Shown here piece after piece: positions 54,232 through 62,434 of a stretch of DNA of 64,000 nt; the first letter of the stretch is position 1, and each line of letters starts with the position of its first letter. The stretch comes from Candidatus Nanoarchaeia archaeon (GTDB taxonomy: Archaea; Nanobdellota; Nanobdellia; Pacearchaeales; GW2011-AR1). The DNA lies in contig JAQTST010000001.1 of the NCBI GenBank assembly GCA_028711165.1, positions 540,558 to 604,557 on the forward strand, written 5' to 3'. Made by a program: the position numbers and the translations under genes. The notes below the pieces were generated by a model that was not told the origin of the DNA, searched no databases, and was given only the letters and a program-made list of their open reading frames with translations.

Positions 54232-55230
54232 ATGATACCAGAAAAAGTTAAGAAAATTTTGAAGAAGCAGCATTATGCTTTGGTAGGAAATCACTCTGCT
54301 GTGCAAGTTTGCCGATGGACAAAGAAGTCTCTCAGAAACGAAGGAGTTTGCTACAAGGAAAAATTTTACGGGATAAAATCTCATCTTTGCTGTCAGATGA
54401 CGCCGGCAGTTATGTGGTGCCCGAATCGGTGTCTGCATTGCTGGAGAGCTGTTGAAATGACAATTGGCGACGAACTTAAGGGAAAAGTTGATTCACCAAA
54501 AGAAATTATCGACGGATGCATTGAAGCTCAGAGAAGATTACTTCAAGGTTTTAATATCGACGAGAAAAGCAAGAAAAAACAATTGAGCAGAGCAAACAGA
54601 GAAAAATTTGCAGAGGCGCAGGAACCGATGCAGTTTGCAATTTCACTTTCAGGTGAGCCGATGGTTTATGAAAATATTGGCGGACTGATTGAAGAACTCA
54701 GAAAAAGAGGAAAGACAAGTTTCTTAGTTACCAACGGACTTTATCCTGAAAAGCTTGAAGAACTCGAAAAGAAAAAACAATTACCGACGCAATTATATAT
54801 TTCTGTAAATGCCCCGAATAAAGAAAGATATGAAAAGATTCACAGAAGTTCTAAGAAAGACGCGTGGGAATTATTGAATAAAAGTTTGGAGATAATGGCG
54901 AAGTTGAGAAATAAAACTAGAACTGTTTTCAGGATGAATTTAATTTTGAATGTCAACATGAATGAGGAACACGCGGAACAATATGCTGGACTAATTAAAA
55001 AAGCAAATCCGATGTTTGTTGAAGTCAAAGGAGTTATGTCTGTCGGATATGCGAGAGAAAGAATTCCTTATAACAAAATGCCTTACCATAAAGACATTGT
55101 TGAGTTTTCAAAGAAGATGCTGAACTTTTTGCCACCAAAATATAATATCCTCGACGAGAAAATTGAATCGAGAGTTGTATTGCTGGGAAAAGATAAAGGG
55201 GAAATGAAGATTAAGGAAACTCAAAAGTAA
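54232..55230 (+). CDS. taw1: tRNA 4-demethylwyosine synthase Taw1
   Basis: HSAVQVCRWTKKSLRNEGVCYKEKFYGIKSHLCCQMTPAVMWCPNRCLHCWR. Confidence 0.93.
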   Translation: MIPEKVKKILKKQHYALVGNHSAVQVCRWTKKSLRNEGVCYKEKFYGIKSHLCCQMTPAVMWCPNRCLHCWRAVEMTIGDELKGKVDSPKEIIDGCIEAQRRLLQGFNIDEKSKKKQLSRANREKFAEAQEPMQFAISLSGEPMVYENIGGLIEELRKRGKTSFLVTNGLYPEKLEELEKKKQLPTQLYISVNAPNKERYEKIHRSSKKDAWELLNKSLEIMAKLRNKTRTVFRMNLILNVNMNEEHAEQYAGLIKKANPMFVEVKGVMSVGYARERIPYNKMPYHKDIVEFSKKMLNFLPPKYNILDEKIESRVVLLGKDKGEMKIKETQK

Positions 55231-56634
55231 TTATAAATTGAATATACCCACATTTCTATTAATCACATCTTTTAATATCTCTTCTGAATTTTCTTTCCAT
55301 TTAATTGTTTGTTTCTCTTTATTCCACCATAAAATAAGAGTTACACAACAATAGACGGTTCTTAAAGCTTCATAACCCCCAATAGGAATTCTCGAACGAT
55401 GAGAGGTTGAATTTCTTTTTTTGATAAGTTCGGATATATTTTCTCTTAATAATGATGGAAAGACAGAAAAAGTTATTCTTTCTTTTTTATTTATAGATTT
55501 TATTTTTTTATAGATATAAGAATTATTTTCTTTTATGAAATTAACAATATCTCTTAGTAATATAACTACTTCTTTATTTTCTTCAGAATTAATAGGAGTT
55601 TTTTCTTCAGAAAAATTTTGGATAGATTTGTAAAGTTTTTCTATTTTTGGTTCAATAGGTAAATTTTCTTTGAATTGTTTTGTCATATCACTATGAATTA
55701 AATCATAAACTTGACCTAACCCTAATCCTTTAGGACAAATTTTCCGAAATAAAGTTTCATAAATTTGAATTAAATAATCCTCTGCTATCTGACCAATAGT
55801 ATTAATACAATTCGAATATTCTCTACTCTCATATTCAGATATAGATTTTTCAAATAAACGTCTTATATTCTTATTATTAACAAAAGAGTTATATACTAAG
55901 GGGAATAAAGAAAAATATGGTGAAAATACCTCCTCTTCAGGAGAATATATAGGGATAATTTTTGAATCAGATATTTTATTTATCATTTTATAAAAAGTTT
56001 CTATTATTTCTAATGGCTTTGGACTTAGAGAAATTAAATCCACTATTTTGTCATTCTCATCTTTTAATTCCTCATCTTCATCATCAATAAAATTTTCACT
56101 ATAAATAAAAAAACCTGATTTAATTTGGGTTATTTTTCCCCCAACAATCTTCATATCAGAATTTTCTAAGTGAATATTATCCATAAAATATTCAAATGCT
56201 TCTGAATACTCTTTTTTTATCTCTTCTATATTTATTTTCTCTAAAATTAATCTATCCCCCGTATCTATATTATCTAAATAAAATAATTTATCTTCCCCCC
56301 TTTTTTCGGAATAATAAACATAATCAAATAATCGAAAAATAAAAGTTAACCTCTTTATATCTTCAGTCCATTCTTTTTTTCCTATACTTATCTTTTTGTT
56401 ATCTTTTGATTTTTCTTCTAATTCTGTTTTTATAAATTTTGAGATACCTTCTAATCCATTCCATTTAAAATTTAAAACCCAAATTCCTGTCTTAGTCGGA
56501 TTTTCCAAATAAGAACATACATGATTAATATCTTCTTCTTTTAATTTTGAAATATTTCCTCTCTTCCAAATTCTTTCAGATAATCTTTCTCTTCTTAAAC
56601 TAATCATATTTCTTCTCTTCCCATTACAAATCAA
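55231..56634 (-). CDS. HEPN-like domain protein, candidate defence/toxin RNase
   Basis: YSNCINTIGQIAEDYLIQIYETLF ... ISELIKKRNSTSHRSRIPIGGYEAL (RNx3H motif); atypical composition. Confidence 0.6.
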   Translation of the reverse strand: MICNGKRRNMISLRRERLSERIWKRGNISKLKEEDINHVCSYLENPTKTGIWVLNFKWNGLEGISKFIKTELEEKSKDNKKISIGKKEWTEDIKRLTFIFRLFDYVYYSEKRGEDKLFYLDNIDTGDRLILEKINIEEIKKEYSEAFEYFMDNIHLENSDMKIVGGKITQIKSGFFIYSENFIDDEDEELKDENDKIVDLISLSPKPLEIIETFYKMINKISDSKIIPIYSPEEEVFSPYFSLFPLVYNSFVNNKNIRRLFEKSISEYESREYSNCINTIGQIAEDYLIQIYETLFRKICPKGLGLGQVYDLIHSDMTKQFKENLPIEPKIEKLYKSIQNFSEEKTPINSEENKEVVILLRDIVNFIKENNSYIYKKIKSINKKERITFSVFPSLLRENISELIKKRNSTSHRSRIPIGGYEALRTVYCCVTLILWWNKEKQTIKWKENSEEILKDVINRNVGIFNL

Positions 56635-56983
56635 TCACGCCGTCTTTTGTCAGTGCAGCGAATCTGATTCCTACGGGCAAATTAATCAAAGCAGAAATTA
56701 GAGCCATGTGCTCTTTGCCGTCTCCAGATGCAATTGATAATGCAACTTCTGTTCCGCCGAGTTTTCCTTTCAGCTTTTGTGAAAATTCCTCTTTCAAATC
56801 TTTTATTCTTTTTTTCAAATCTATTTTTATAAATTCAGTTATTTCTTTTTTTTCCTGAACCTGAAACTGCGACGAGAAATCGTCTCCGAGGAGAATTATC
56901 TTGTCCCATTCACCGTGCTTTATCAGACCTGAAACCTGCGCCCAAGTTCCCTGCCCAGACGATAAAAGTGCGATTAGTTCCAT
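56624..56983 (-). CDS. Small Rossmann/CARF-like protein
   Basis: MELIALLSSGQGTWAQVSGLIKHGEWDKIILLG...TEVALSIASGDGKEHMALISAL. Confidence 0.5.
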   Translation of the reverse strand: MELIALLSSGQGTWAQVSGLIKHGEWDKIILLGDDFSSQFQVQEKKEITEFIKIDLKKRIKDLKEEFSQKLKGKLGGTEVALSIASGDGKEHMALISALINLPVGIRFAALTKDGVIDL

Positions 56984-57243
56984 TAATTAATAGCCACCCC
57001 TTCTAATGCGTGTTTATATTGTTCCACAGCCACTTCAAATTGAAATTCAGTTTCATAAGATAATACAATATATTTTGACTTGGCAATATCTCGGGGTTTT
57101 AAAATTCCGTCTTTTAATTCTAGCATTTTTGTAATAAGACGTTCTCCTGCGATATGTTCCAATTTATTTCCTAAAACTTTAAAAAAAGCAACTTCAACAT
57201 TCGTTCCTTCTTTTCTTTCTGCGCTGTGATAACTCTCTTCCAT
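56983..57243 (-). CDS. Hypothetical protein
   Basis: 86-aa ORF in operon with previous gene (1-nt overlap). Confidence 0.5.
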   Translation of the reverse strand: MEESYHSAERKEGTNVEVAFFKVLGNKLEHIAGERLITKMLELKDGILKPRDIAKSKYIVLSYETEFQFEVAVEQYKHALEGVAIN

Positions 57244-57340
57244 CTTTCAGAAAAATTTATCTTATTTATAAGAATTATTGTGATAAATCTGAAACAGAAT
57301 ATTTATAAATACATTTTTTCTTCAGAACTTGTCGATTGAA

Positions 57341-57451
57341 CCATATCGTTGGCGCATAGATTCTATGGCGTTGGCGCATAAAATGGGAGACAAATAAGAA
57401 CCGAGGTTCCTAATACCTCCGATAAATATTTTCGTTAATCACGAACAGAAA
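57341..57451 (+). promoter_or_regulatory. Structured L1 mRNA leader
   Basis: CCATA/TATGG hairpin; CGTTGGCGCATA twice; GAACC-GA-GGTTC dyad; TTCGT-taatc-ACGAA hairpin. Confidence 0.5.
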
Positions 57452-58084
57452 ATGGCAGAACTAAATGAACAATTAAAACAAGCTTTTGCTGAACTTAGAA
57501 AAGGCAAAGAAAGAAAATTTAACCAGTCAGCAGACTTAATTATAAATCTGCAAAAGTTCGATTTGAAGAAAAGTCAGGCGAATCTTTTTGTTTCTGTTCC
57601 TTACAAAGTTAAGGACAAAAAAATCTGCGGGTTTTTGGAAATACCCAGCAACAGCGTCGATACAATTACAAAATCTGAATTCAAAAAATATTCATCAAAG
57701 ACAGAGATAAAAAAATTAGTCAACAAATATGATTTCTTTATTGCTCAGGCAAGTGTCATGCCGTTGGTTGCAACAACTTTCGGTAGAGCTCTTGGACCCG
57801 CAGGAAAAATGCCGTCTCCTCAGCTTGGAATTCTGGTTAATGCCGACGATAAAGTAATTTCTGAATTGAAAAATAAAATTAACAGCAGCATCAAAATCAA
57901 GACAAAAGAATCAAGCATAAAAGTTTCTGTCGGAAGGCAAAATATGAAAGATGACGAACTGGTTGAAAATATAGTTACAGTTTACAATGCAGTTCTGAAA
58001 ATTCTTCCAAAGGGAAAAGACAACATAAAAAATCTTGAAGTAAAATTCACAATGACTAAACCTGTAAAGATTAAGACAAAATAA
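57452..58084 (+). CDS. rpl1: 50S ribosomal protein L1
   Basis: PLVATTFGRALGPAGKMPSPQLGIL. Confidence 0.95.
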   Translation: MAELNEQLKQAFAELRKGKERKFNQSADLIINLQKFDLKKSQANLFVSVPYKVKDKKICGFLEIPSNSVDTITKSEFKKYSSKTEIKKLVNKYDFFIAQASVMPLVATTFGRALGPAGKMPSPQLGILVNADDKVISELKNKINSSIKIKTKESSIKVSVGRQNMKDDELVENIVTVYNAVLKILPKGKDNIKNLEVKFTMTKPVKIKTK

Positions 58085-58141
58085 AATGACAGAAAATAGG
58101 AAATTTTCAGCACAGATACAAAACCAAGGAGGTTTCGCATA
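58085..58141 (+). other. 18-codon spacer ORF / hairpin between L1 and L10
   Basis: ATGACAGAAAATAGGAAATTTTCAGCACAG...; MTENRKFSAQIQNQGGFA* with TAATG overlap to L10 start. Confidence 0.4.
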
Positions 58142-58942
58142 ATGACACCAACAACACACGTATCTGACATAAAGAAAGAATCAGTAAAGGAATTAACTGA
58201 TTTGATAAAGAAAAAGAAGACAATATTAATTGCATCTATCAAGAATATTCCTGCTTCGCAGTTTCAGGAAATTGTCAAGAAATTGAGGGGGAAGGCAATA
58301 GTCAAAGTTCCTAAGAAAAATTTGATGATAAGGGCTTTGGAAACTTCTGGCGACGAGCATGTGAAAAAAATTGAAAAACAGATTAACGAGAATGTTGCGG
58401 TTTTATTTTCAGACATGGATTGCTTTGAACTCGCGGGGGAACTTGTCAAGAACAAGAGTCCGACAAAAGCAAAGGCTGGGCAGGAAGCTCCTGAAGATTT
58501 GGAAATTCCGGCAGGGCCAACAGAATTAATTCCGGGGCCAGCAATTAGTGAACTTGGTGCGCTGGGGATTCAAATTCAAATTGATAAGGGAAAAATTGCA
58601 ATTAAAGAACCGAAGGTTGTTGCAAAGAAAGGACAGAAAATCTCGCAGGGCGCTGCTGATGTTTTGAGTAAGCTCGACATAAAACCATTCACAATCAGTT
58701 TAGTTCCTGTTGCAGGATACGACGCTAACGACAAGAAAGTTTATGTTAACATAGAAATAGACAGAGAAAAAGCAATTGCAAATCTGAAGACTGCATTTGG
58801 CAAATCACTTCCTTTTGCCGTCGGTATTGGCTATCCAAGTTCTGACACAATCAAATTTATTTTACTAAAAGCAAGCATGAACGCGAAGGCTTTGGAAAAA
58901 TATGAAAATACTCCTGAAATAAATTCGGGGGAGGAAAAATAA
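58142..58942 (+). CDS. rpl10: 50S ribosomal protein L10 (P0)
   Basis: KKKTILIASIKNIPASQFQEIVKKLRGKAIVKVPKKNLMIRALE...AGPTELIPGPAISELGALGIQ. Confidence 0.95.
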   Translation: MTPTTHVSDIKKESVKELTDLIKKKKTILIASIKNIPASQFQEIVKKLRGKAIVKVPKKNLMIRALETSGDEHVKKIEKQINENVAVLFSDMDCFELAGELVKNKSPTKAKAGQEAPEDLEIPAGPTELIPGPAISELGALGIQIQIDKGKIAIKEPKVVAKKGQKISQGAADVLSKLDIKPFTISLVPVAGYDANDKKVYVNIEIDREKAIANLKTAFGKSLPFAVGIGYPSSDTIKFILLKASMNAKALEKYENTPEINSGEEK

Positions 58943-59233
58943 ATGGAAAATGTATACGCAGCACTTTTGTTGCACAAACTCGGCAAAGAAGTTGACGAGA
59001 AGAATTTGAAAAGTGTTGTTGCAGCTGCAGGCGGGCAAACAGACGACTCTAAAATCAAGTCTCTTGTTGCAAGCCTTAAAGGAGTAGACATTGACAAAGA
59101 ATTAGAGAGCGCTAGTTTAATGACAGCAGCTCCTGCTTCTGGAACAGCTCCTAAAGAAGAGAAGAAAGAAAACAAAGCAGTAGAAGAAAAGAAAGAAGCT
59201 GCAGCAGAAGGTTTGAGTGCTTTATTCGGATAA
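58943..59233 (+). CDS. rpl12: 50S ribosomal protein L12 (P1/P2-type)
   Basis: MENVYAALLLHKLGKEVDEKNLKSVVAAAGG...EEKKEAAAEGLSALFG. Confidence 0.95.
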   Translation: MENVYAALLLHKLGKEVDEKNLKSVVAAAGGQTDDSKIKSLVASLKGVDIDKELESASLMTAAPASGTAPKEEKKENKAVEEKKEAAAEGLSALFG

Positions 59234-59336
59234 TTAACTTATTTTTATTACGTCGGAATAAACCTCAAACCCTTAACTTTTCTAGTTGGGCTTTTAGTAT
59301 AATAATTCTTAAAAAGGATTTCTAAGATAAATAATC

Positions 59337-59588
59337 ATGGAATTAAAAGATTTTATTATCCGATGCGGAAAAGAAATAGAGATAAGCAATAATACTAATC
59401 TGGAAAATTTTGCTAAGTCCGGATATAATGAAGAGGAGATGAATTGTGCACTTGGATATTTCTATGAAATGTTTAAAAATGAAATAAATGAGAAAAATTT
59501 TGATAGCTATAAGATGATAATTGCAAATTTCGTTACATTTGGAAAAAATACCCAATTTTATCGAGAGAGATACAAAAGTAAATATTAA
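59337..59588 (+). CDS. Hypothetical protein
   Basis: 83-aa ORF. Confidence 0.4.
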   Translation: MELKDFIIRCGKEIEISNNTNLENFAKSGYNEEEMNCALGYFYEMFKNEINEKNFDSYKMIIANFVTFGKNTQFYRERYKSKY

Positions 59589-59641
59589 TCACAATAACAT
59601 TTATAACTAATTCTTCAAATGTAATTTTGGTGAAATAAAAG

Positions 59642-61564
59642 ATGTGGAGCTTATACAATGAAGATAAATTTCTTGGGCCGTTAAAATTTTCCAACGGTAA
59701 AACGCAGGAAGATGTTGTCAAAGAAGTTTTGGATTCTGTAAAAGAAGGATATAGAATAATTTTCATAAAAGGAGTTTGCGGAACAGGGAAAAGTGCAATT
59801 GCCTTGAATATTGCAAAAGAAATTGGGAAAACCTGCATTGTTGTTCCAGGGAAAACTTTGCAGAATCAGTACAAAGAAGATTATGAGGACAAAAAATACC
59901 TGATGAAAAAAAACGGCGAGAAGTTAAAAATTTCTGTAATCACAGGAAGAAATAATCACAAGTGCAAATATCTTGAAATGGCTAACGCACCAATTTTCAA
60001 GGAAGAGCGAAATTTATTGCTGAATGAAATTTTCAAAAAAAGAGATGACAATAAAAGCAAAGATTTGTCTGCTGACAATCCATATATTCCGTGCAAGATA
60101 GAAATCAAAGAGAAAAACTGGAACAAGATAAAAGAATATCTGAAACAAAATAAGAATATCAACCCGTCGGATTTTTTGGATATAAAAGATGTCAAGAGAG
60201 TTTCAATTGCAACTATCTGCCCTTTTTGGTGTCCGGTTTTTCCTGACAGATTTGAACTCAACGGAAAAAATTTTGAAAATATTAAAAAAAGGAATTACAA
60301 CGGACTTGGAGGAACAAAATTTAACTTTTACCAGAGAGCTCACGGATGCGGATTCTATGAGCAGTTTCATTCTTATATCGACGCTGATGTTTTGGTTTTC
60401 AATTCTCTGAAATACAAACTTGAGTCGAGCATGAACAGAAAGCCAGAGACAGAAGCAGAAATTATCGACGAGTGCGACGAATTTCTCGACAGTTTTTCAA
60501 ACCAGAGAACAATAAATATTGAAAGACTGCAAAATTCTCTTAACCAAATTGTTGTGGAGTATGAAGATTCAGGATTAATAATAAAAAAAATAGGGAGGAT
60601 TGTTGAGGAGATAAAAAGCAATCCGAGAATATTACATTCGACGTCGTCAAAAGAGATAATTCCCCTAAAAGAAACTGAGGTTTATGATTTGTTCAAACTG
60701 ATTCTTGAGAATAAGGAATTTCTTTATGATATTGATGATGAGAGTTATCTCTATGAAGTTGCTGAGACAGCGAGGATGTTTGACGAGTTTTTCAACGAAA
60801 CTTATCTGACATTCAGCAAGAAAGAGAATAATCTTATGGCAGAAGTTGTAACTGTGAATCTTGCGAAAAGACTAAAAGAAATGCTCGACAAAAATAAAGT
60901 TATAATAATGATGTCGGGGACAATCCATTCTGAAAATGTTTTAAGAAATATATTCGGGCTTGACAAGTTCAAAATTCTCGACGCTGAAACAAAACAGCAG
61001 GGAAATATTGAAGTAAAAAAAACAGGGTTGGAAAGAGACTGCAAGTATGAAAATTTTTTGAACGGCAAAGTTTCCAGAAAAGATTATCTTCTTGCACTTG
61101 AAAAAAGCATTGAGATTTCAAAAAAGCCGACGCTGGTGCACATAAATTCTTTTTATGATTTGCCTGATGAAAAAGAAATGAAATTATTTAATTTGAGAAA
61201 TATAATCAGCAGAGAAAAATTGATGGAGATTCAGGAAGACAAAACTGACGAGAATGTGAAGAGATTCAAGAGAAAAGAAATTGATGTTTTGTTTTCTACG
61301 AAATGCACGAGGGGAATTGATTTTCCTGGGGAACAGTGCAACAGCATTATTTTCACAAAGTTTCCAAATCCCGACGTGAAATCCCCTTTCTGGAATATTC
61401 TTAAGAGAACAAGTCCAAATTATTACTGGGATTTTTACAAAGACAAAGCACAGCGAGAATTGCTGCAGAGAATTTACAGAGGACTGAGATTCAAGGAAGA
61501 CCATGTTTATCTCCTGTCGCCTGATGAAAGGGTTTTGCGGGCATTTGAGAATAATAAGATTTAA
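59642..61564 (+). CDS. XPD/DinG-family SF2 helicase
   Basis: Walker A GVCGTGKSAIA; DECD box IIDECDEF; Cys residues between motifs (HKCKY, YIPCKI, TICPFWCPV, HGCGF); C-terminal QRIYRGLR. Confidence 0.82.
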   Translation: MWSLYNEDKFLGPLKFSNGKTQEDVVKEVLDSVKEGYRIIFIKGVCGTGKSAIALNIAKEIGKTCIVVPGKTLQNQYKEDYEDKKYLMKKNGEKLKISVITGRNNHKCKYLEMANAPIFKEERNLLLNEIFKKRDDNKSKDLSADNPYIPCKIEIKEKNWNKIKEYLKQNKNINPSDFLDIKDVKRVSIATICPFWCPVFPDRFELNGKNFENIKKRNYNGLGGTKFNFYQRAHGCGFYEQFHSYIDADVLVFNSLKYKLESSMNRKPETEAEIIDECDEFLDSFSNQRTINIERLQNSLNQIVVEYEDSGLIIKKIGRIVEEIKSNPRILHSTSSKEIIPLKETEVYDLFKLILENKEFLYDIDDESYLYEVAETARMFDEFFNETYLTFSKKENNLMAEVVTVNLAKRLKEMLDKNKVIIMMSGTIHSENVLRNIFGLDKFKILDAETKQQGNIEVKKTGLERDCKYENFLNGKVSRKDYLLALEKSIEISKKPTLVHINSFYDLPDEKEMKLFNLRNIISREKLMEIQEDKTDENVKRFKRKEIDVLFSTKCTRGIDFPGEQCNSIIFTKFPNPDVKSPFWNILKRTSPNYYWDFYKDKAQRELLQRIYRGLRFKEDHVYLLSPDERVLRAFENNKI

Positions 61565-61579
61565 TAATAAGATTTGTTT

Positions 61580-61822
61580 ATGACTAATATGGCTTCAACA
61601 TGTGCTAGAAGTTTTACAAAAGGGGTTTCGTGGGAACTGATTGCATTTGTTTTGACTACTGCAGCAGTTTATCTTGTCTACGGAAATTTTACAGGTTCAG
61701 TTGTATTTGCTTTTGTTCTGACTTTGATAAAAATGGGGTTATTTTTTGTTCATGAAAGAATCTGGAAAAAGATTAAGTGGGGAAAATATCACATGGTTAA
61801 AGGAAGAAAAGTTTGGGAATAA
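61580..61822 (+). CDS. DUF2061 family membrane protein
   Basis: ARSFTKGVSWELIAFVLTTAAVYLVYGN...FFVHERIWKKIKWGK. Confidence 0.8.
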   Translation: MTNMASTCARSFTKGVSWELIAFVLTTAAVYLVYGNFTGSVVFAFVLTLIKMGLFFVHERIWKKIKWGKYHMVKGRKVWE

Positions 61823-61876
61823 AGTTAAACGCCCCGCCGAACTCGAGCCCCCACTCGTTGTAACTAAAATTTTTCT

Positions 61877-61921
61877 GGCACTTGTGAAAACTCTCGGGAA
61901 TCGACACCAACGGTTCGATTC
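61877..61921 (-). repeat. Hairpin plus conserved 23-nt element 3' of tRNA-Ser (copy 2)
   Basis: GGCACTTGTGAAAACTCTCGGGA (21/23 to copy 1) with GAATCGA...TCGATTC hairpin. Confidence 0.7.
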
Positions 61922-61955
61922 AGAATAATTAATTTTGCTTTCAGCAAGATAAAAA

Positions 61956-62035
61956 CGCCCCCGCCAGGAATCGAACCTGGAAGCCGTAAAGGCCCGGTTC
62001 TCAAGACCGGTGCAATACCATTATGCGACGGAGGC
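61956..62035 (-). tRNA. tRNA-Ser (TGA)
   Basis: Reverse complement GCCTCCG...CCGGTCTTGAGAACCGG, long variable arm GCCTTTACGGC, GGTTCGATTCC, CGGGGGC. Confidence 0.92.
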
Positions 62036-62081
62036 TTACAAATTATAGATTAATTAATTAGTTTTAAACTTTATGTAATCT

Positions 62082-62357
62082 TTATTTTTTAAAGAAATCA
62101 ACAATTTTCTGCCAAAGAGATTTTTTCTCGACAAGCGGTTCTTCAACGATTACTTCATGCTCGATTTCCGGTTTTTCTTTTATAACAGGAGCTTCTTTCG
62201 CCATTTCATTGACTGCAACCTTGATTGCTTCGTCGACGGCGTTTCTCATGTAACCCTGATTGATTAGTGCAATTCTTAATGTTTCAATAGGATATTTTTT
62301 TCTGAGATTTCTTTTAATGTATTCGACAAGTCTTGCTCGGTAAGTATTCTCAACCAT
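62082..62357 (-). CDS. Hypothetical protein
   Basis: VENTYRARLVEYIKRNLRKKYPIETLRIALINQGYMRNAVDEAI; C-terminal hydrophobic/basic end. Confidence 0.55.
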   Translation of the reverse strand: MVENTYRARLVEYIKRNLRKKYPIETLRIALINQGYMRNAVDEAIKVAVNEMAKEAPVIKEKPEIEHEVIVEEPLVEKKSLWQKIVDFFKK

Positions 62358-62434
62358 TATGCAGATCTCCTGATTTGTATTTGTGCGGAACTTTGTTCTG
62401 TCATGCATTATATATAAAAAATCAGTTTAAAAAA

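Noticed and set aside
55231-56634. Calling the HEPN gene a confirmed anti-phage system
   Set aside because: Only one motif and context support it; no second known defence gene in the window, so it remains a hypothesis.
57347-57380. Possible CRISPR-like repeat
   Set aside because: Only two copies of a 12-nt unit with a 10-nt gap; no array structure and no cas genes in the window.
61746-61928. 60-aa plus-strand ORF ending LALVKTLGNRHQRFDSE
   Set aside because: Overlaps DUF2061 and runs into the tRNA-flank repeat. The other copy keeps FLALVQTLG in one frame but then stops, so I treat the repeat as nucleotide-level.
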